This document shows positions 59,119 through 64,000 of a DNA stretch of 64,000 nucleotides, one piece after another. How positions within the stretch are numbered: the stretch's first letter is position 1; each line of letters starts with the position of its first letter. Origin of the DNA: Icerya purchasi (Eukaryota > Arthropoda > Insecta > Hemiptera > Monophlebidae); NCBI GenBank assembly GCA_039619475.1, contig CM077115.1, positions 507,553,352 to 507,617,351 of the forward strand, given 5' to 3'. Made by a program: the position numbers and the translations under genes. Under the pieces are notes generated by a model. It saw only the letters and a list, made by a program, of their open reading frames with translations, ran no database searches and was not told the DNA's origin.

Positions 59119-61076
59119 CGGCATCCATCGCTAGACTCGATTGGCAATACTAAAAGGGATCATTTGCAACGCGACACAATCATATCACTTTTTTTGCTTC
59201 TTTCCATATCCGCGCCAGTAGATTGCGCCAGCAGATGTTAGCTGTATGTCGGTGTTCTAAAACTGTTAACAATTAACATTTTTAGCCGGTTTTGCTCTAA
59301 CTGTGGAAGTTTGACTTTCAGTGTTCTAATACATTATATAAAGTGTATGATGTACCATACTTGTATTACATAATTATATTAATTGCATCCGAAAGCACAA
59401 CTATGAATCAAGGGCGTCGTCAGCCGATGAGCCACGGAGGGGGGGGGGCAAGATGATAGAAGAGGATATGAGTTACAGGAAAAATAAAATTTATTAGTTG
59501 TAAAGGCTTAATATTTTATTAAACAAGAATAAAATCTTAATTAAATCATACTTTTCGTGGGTTTTTGGCAAATTGTCCATGATTACGCGTCTATAAATAC
59601 TCATTATGGCCAGTTGATTAAAAAGTTTCAAGGCTCCAAGGGGAGGCAGCTGCCCCCCTTGCCACTGGCTAGCGATGCCCATGCTATGAATATTGTACCA
59701 TATATTCTACTACATTACTCTTTGTATTGTAATCAATATGAAAATAAAGTTTTATAGTTAAACTTTAATTTGAAAAAGTTCGGATATTACACGATATTAA
59801 TCCATCGAGCGAAAGATTATATTTACAAAATCGTTATAAAAGCGACTAACAATGAACATTTGAGAAATTATCTTTTATATGCAGTATGTAATGGTTTTCA
59901 AATCATGGTTCCAACATCATAGGGGTTTGAATATTAAAAAAAAAGTTGTCGATTTATAAATGCATAGTTAAAACATTACAGTTATTATTTAAATATACCC
60001 ATATGGTTAGGATTTTTTTTAAGAGGCATTTTGTAATAATAACGATGAATAAAAATAATGCTAATAAATGAAATAAAGAATTAAAGGGAAATAAATCTTA
60101 GAAGAAATCTTACGGCAATACAACAAATTATTCAACTAACAACAATTTCAGAAACCTTAATTACACTCTCGAACGTAGAAAAAATTTTGTCTAGTATTCG
60201 TGAACTTATTTTGTATAGTACATCAAAAAGCGCAATATGAATTGAGACACAGGATTTCTGAAGTAATTAAGGTGCTTTAAAAAACATTTTATGGTAAACG
60301 ATCTTTACATAATTTTTACAATTACATTCAGTTAAAAGTTGTCTATTTAACCATTATTAAGAACAGAATAATGAAAATGTAAGTTGATGTACAATTATGA
60401 TAAGGAAGACGTGCTTTTTTTATAAAAGGAATAAACAAGTAAATAAAAACTCGAAAAGCACTGATGATTTTAATAAAATGTTATGTGAGTTCCGACGGCT
60501 AATCTCGGTGGAAATTGTTCACGTAAATAAATTTTTTTAAATCATTTTCATCCGAAAATAATTTATAAATTTATGTTCACTTCGGTTGAAATTTTATAGG
60601 CTTTGCCTTTCCTTCCACTTCACATCTTTTATATAACCTTCGCTTTTTTCACATAATTATAATGAACTAGTTTTATTTTTACAATTTTTATTTTGCACGT
60701 ATTTATTTTAAATGAAAAATTAGTAGTAAGTGTATAAAAAATATTTCACATCGCTTAAAAATAAAACAACTACGAATACTGTCTATATAATTTATTATAA
60801 GATTAAGAAAACTTTTCTAATATAAAATAAGTAACATTTGTTTAAATATTTTGAAATAAAAAGTTCGCCCCACTGCTAGTTTTGACCTTTAGTTCACATA
60901 CGTTGATAAATTCCTTATGCATTAAACTTACATCCGTTGCCCCCCGACCTCCATTTCACTTCTGCGATGAAATCTAAAATATTATAATATAATATTGTAT
61001 ATAAAAACAGTGCGATCATGTCGCGTTGCAAATGGTCCCTTTTAGCATTGCGAATCGAGCCTAGCGTATCCATCAT
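59119..61076. mobile_element. DNA transposon with about 57-bp terminal inverted repeats
   Basis: 59130-59186 (GCTAGACTCGATTGGCAATA, CTAAAAGGGATCATTTGCAA) is inverted at 61012-61068 with few mismatches. The interior has no transposase, so the copy is non-autonomous. A 275-bp hAT MITE is nested in it. Superfamily not assigned, as I could not define the target duplication. Confidence 0.75.
59409..59683. mobile_element. hAT-type MITE, 275 bp, exact TSD
   Basis: The left end CAAGGGCGTCGTCAGCCGAT and the inverted right end CATGGGCATCGCTAGCCAGT are imperfect inverted repeats, each followed by a G-rich run. Both flanks are CTATGAAT (59401-59408, 59684-59691), an exact 8-bp duplication. Confidence 0.9.
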
Positions 61077-62019
61077 ACCATTTTCGATTGATATTATAAT
61101 ATAATATTAACCCAAATACACTCTAAGTCATAAATAAACGAAATTTCAGAAAGTTACTTTGATATGAAATAATAAAGACAACAGTTGTTAAACAGCATGT
61201 TTAACCTTCACAAATATTAAGAGTAAATTCAAATATATAAGTTCGTATATAAATATGTATATAATAAGTTACTAGTGTAAACATGAGATAAGTATTTGTC
61301 TAGCTGATCTGAGTGCAAATAAATAATTATTGGAATACATGTTTTCTGTAAGTGGGTATGTGTGTGTGTGTGTATATATGTATGTGTGCGTGTATGAAGT
61401 TACCTACTGTACAAACATGTAAATATCAGCACTTATCAAATGCAACAATATCATTTTAATTTTTGATTGTTATACATACGGAAAGTTATATTTTTACTTA
61501 CTAAACATAAGCGATTAATTTTTTTCTTATTATTAATTCTGCATATGATGACTAAGTTGTTACATCACCATTACAATTATTTAGAATTTATTATAGTTGT
61601 ACCCATATTACAAAAAAATAAATAAATTTGCCCCACCGGTTACATTTGGATTGGAGAAGTAAAAAAAAATTAAACCTATTTTAATACTGAAAAAGAGTGG
61701 GAGAGTAAGTATCATTTAAAAGGTTTATATGCGCATTATTAACAGAAATAAAATTTTGTAATAAATGCAACAGAAATTAGTTACAACGAATCTGGTTGTT
61801 ACGATTGGTTCGTCGTATACTTCTGTTTAAAAATGTCATAGCTATTTATGTTTTAAATGCGAAAATATAATTTGAAAAAATCGTAAAAATATTTAAAATC
61901 TTTTGGCATATTATTCGTTATTTATATTTTAATTATTATTTAAAAAAATATTGTAATCATGAAATAACAACAATTTTTACTATAAAATATTTTCCGTTAA
62001 AACATTGTAATGGTACGTT
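61077..62019. other. AT-rich DNA with (TG)n repeat
   Basis: (TG)n/(TATG)n at 61355-61396. No gene recognised. Confidence 0.55.
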
Positions 62020-63030
62020 TTCCGATTTCTTTATTTTGAACTGCATTTCCATGGTAAAAACATCGGAAGCTACATTTCCATGGTAATTTGGCAAAGATAG
62101 TATTTTAAGTCAATCGCCTCTGTTATACTAATAAAAAATATGGAGAAAAAAAAAGTACATAAAGAGGCCACATTTTTTGCATGTTTTTTGACAAGTACTC
62201 AGTTTATATTCATCGATTATCATCAGGATTTACATGGTCGGAGTGGTACACTTTATAATAGACAAAGAATCAGTAATATAAATGTAAGTTGTGCGTGAAC
62301 AAATATAAAAAAAACAAAAGAAAAACGTGACGAGCGTGTATCCTCTTTCTTTCTGGAAATCGGTAACAAAGCTATATTTCCTTGGTAATTTGACAAATTG
62401 ATAGTATTTTAAGTTAACAGCTTCCGTTATACTAAAAAAAATGATCCAAAGAGACCACATTTTTTTAATATTTTCTGACCATTACTCAGTTTATGTTCAC
62501 CGATTTTCATCATTACTTGCATGGTACCTAAGTTGAATAGTACTCTTTCTGTTGGACAAACAATCAGTAAAATCGGTTCATATGAATATGAATTAATAAC
62601 CTCTTCTTTTTTGGAAGTCGGTAAAAACTTACTGTATACAAATAGTAATAGTACAATTTTTAAACGACTTCCAGAAAGAAGGAGGTTACACGTTCGTCGC
62701 GTATATTCTTTTTTTCAATGTTTGTTCGTGCATAACTCATATTCATGTAGACCGATTTTACTGATTAACTATTAGAAAAAGTACCATTCAACATAGGTAC
62801 CGTGTGAGCAATGATGAAAATCGGTGAACACAAACTGAGTAATGGTCAGAAAATATTAAAAAAATGTGGTACCTTTTGATAATTTTTTCTTCTTCATATT
62901 TTTTGTTAGTATAACAGAGGAGGCGGTTGATTTAAAAGGTACTATCAATTTGCCAAATTACCATGGGGAAATGTAGCTTTTGATGTTTTCACACCGTCGT
63001 GGAAATGCTGTCCAAAATAAAAAAATCGAT
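62020..63030. mobile_element. foldback element: two direct units plus one inverted unit
   Basis: Units at 62073-62345 and 62371-62640 run the same way about 302 bp apart (TTCCATGGTAATTTGGCAAA and TTCCTTGGTAATTTGACAAA; both with GTATTTTAAGT and TACTCAGTTTAT). The third, 62670-63000, is inverted (AAACTGAGTAATGGTCAGAA, AATTTGCCAAATTACCATGG). The centre has GGAAGTCGG against CGACTTCC. No coding capacity. Confidence 0.85.
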
Positions 63031-63039
63031 TTTTTTTCA

Positions 63040-63250
63040 AGCATAAAATATGGAGAATAATGTGACAAAACTGTTGATTTTTAGCAAGAAAAAAAATTCA
63101 AATTTAATGCTAAAAATTGTAAAATAAAATGTTCTTTTTTTTTTTTTTTTAAATCCCGACTTCAAAATTTATTATAAAAATATAATAAAAATGTACTAAA
63201 AAGTAACAAATAATAATTTAATAAAGATGCACTTAAAAATAAAAAATATA
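63040..63250 (+). repeat. copy of the 18975-19170 repeat module
   Basis: GTTGATTTTTAGCAAGAAAA, AATGCTAAAAATTGTAAAAT and CCCGACTTCAAAATTTATTA line up in order with 19005-19140. It directly follows the foldback element and the shared stretch extends outside the palindrome at 19087-19464. Confidence 0.75.
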
Positions 63251-64000
63251 TTTCAGTTACGAGGGAAAAAATTGTGAAGGAAACGCTAGGAGCAAAAAGT
63301 TCTAAAAGTGATCATATTTAATTCAAGGGAACCTCACAGATCTCATTCCACCACAATGAGAAAGAAGTTTAAACGTTTTTATAAGATATTAGAATGGTAG
63401 GAATAGAAGAGTGAGATAAATCAGAAGAAATATCAACAAGGAATTCAAAGATTAAATCTTTTGTGATTTAACATTATCCGACACGGAATCATTACTGTTG
63501 TAGCTGTTGCAGCTCGAAAGAGGAGAGTGAGCGTTCCAATGACCGCTCGTAATAAAAAGGGAACGGAGAGAATCAATGAAGGATTGAAACTGAGTCAAGT
63601 CGTAGTTAAGGAGGATGTAAGCTGAAATAAAGTTAAATCGTTTTAACGAGTTGTTGGGAACTGAAAACTGGCATGGCCTGGATTGAACGGGCTGAATGGA
63701 ATAAGAGGATGAATGTCATGAGTTAGAAAATGTTATTATTTCTAATTAAAATAGTTGAACTGCCATATCCGGAAGGAACCAGTTAGAGAAAAATTTCGAA
63801 TATTAAGGTCAGAGAGATCTTTTAGCCAAGTTTCTGAGAATAGCCCAATATTTATATTATATTGGTCCAGAAAGAAGAATTTTTATTCGTTCTAAGGCTG
63901 CAACAGTTTTACTGTAATATTTTAAACTGGCAAAACATGATGAAAAGCGAAACGAGAAATATGAAAAATTAGAGGACTGAAAGAATCTATGAAAAACAAA
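63251..64000. other. purine-rich unassigned DNA
   Basis: The + strand is rich in A and G through to the window end, with GC higher than the flanks at 63480-63700. That looks like part of a retroelement continuing past the window, but I read no certain domain. Confidence 0.4.

Overview
This is an AT-rich eukaryotic window. It has small exons with GT-AG introns, large introns, and a dense load of transposable elements. Two recognisable host genes and the mix of copia, non-LTR, hAT, mariner and Harbinger elements point to an insect. A hemipteran is my best guess from the style of the repeats, not a proven call. I see no operons, CRISPR arrays or other prokaryotic features.

Host gene 1 is on the + strand, 6860-27610. 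It is the 3' part of an ABC transporter of the insect ABCH/ABCG20-23-like type. Eleven exons chain in phase and give 507 residues, from just before the H-loop of the nucleotide-binding domain through the whole membrane domain to the stop codon. The exons for Walker A, the signature motif and Walker B are not seen and presumably lie left of position 1. Host gene 2 is on the - strand, 47033 down to 34430. It is a complete six-exon gene for a 315-residue RNF41/NRDP1 (Drosophila Elgi-type) E3 ubiquitin ligase. The two genes converge tail to tail across about 6.8 kb of AT-rich DNA.

Positions 1-4902 hold a nearly complete, young Ty1/copia retrotransposon on the - strand. Its LTR copies differ at one position in about 226. 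Its Gag and Pol lie in one frame but are split by one TGA codon. It is probably in an upstream intron of the ABC gene and opposes it.

The introns of the ABC gene hold decayed non-LTR (LINE) pieces at 7829-8550, 10787-11295, 11380-11760, 13090-15300, 23010-23170 and 25000-25470, a hAT remnant at 26148-26791, a long palindromic MITE at 19087-19464 and a tRNA-like SINE head near 21580. The convergent interval holds a perfect 45-bp inverted repeat at 32344-32467 and a SINE at 33009-33275. The RNF41 introns hold a mariner fragment, a LINE tail, a LINE endonuclease piece, SINE copies and a long G run.

Right of RNF41, 47.0-64.0 kb, I see no host gene, only nested mobile DNA. It includes LINE reverse-transcriptase pieces, a Harbinger-like 5' end with a MADF-like exon, a hAT element inserted into a 154-186 bp tandem repeat, two more hAT-type elements with exact 8-bp target duplications (one inside a larger TIR element), a 165-bp hairpin and a 1-kb foldback structure. 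Nothing here is clearly a new biological system. The best leads are the stop codon inside the copia Gag-Pol frame, the perfect hairpin between the two genes, a possible alternative last exon of RNF41 and the foldback/MITE family.
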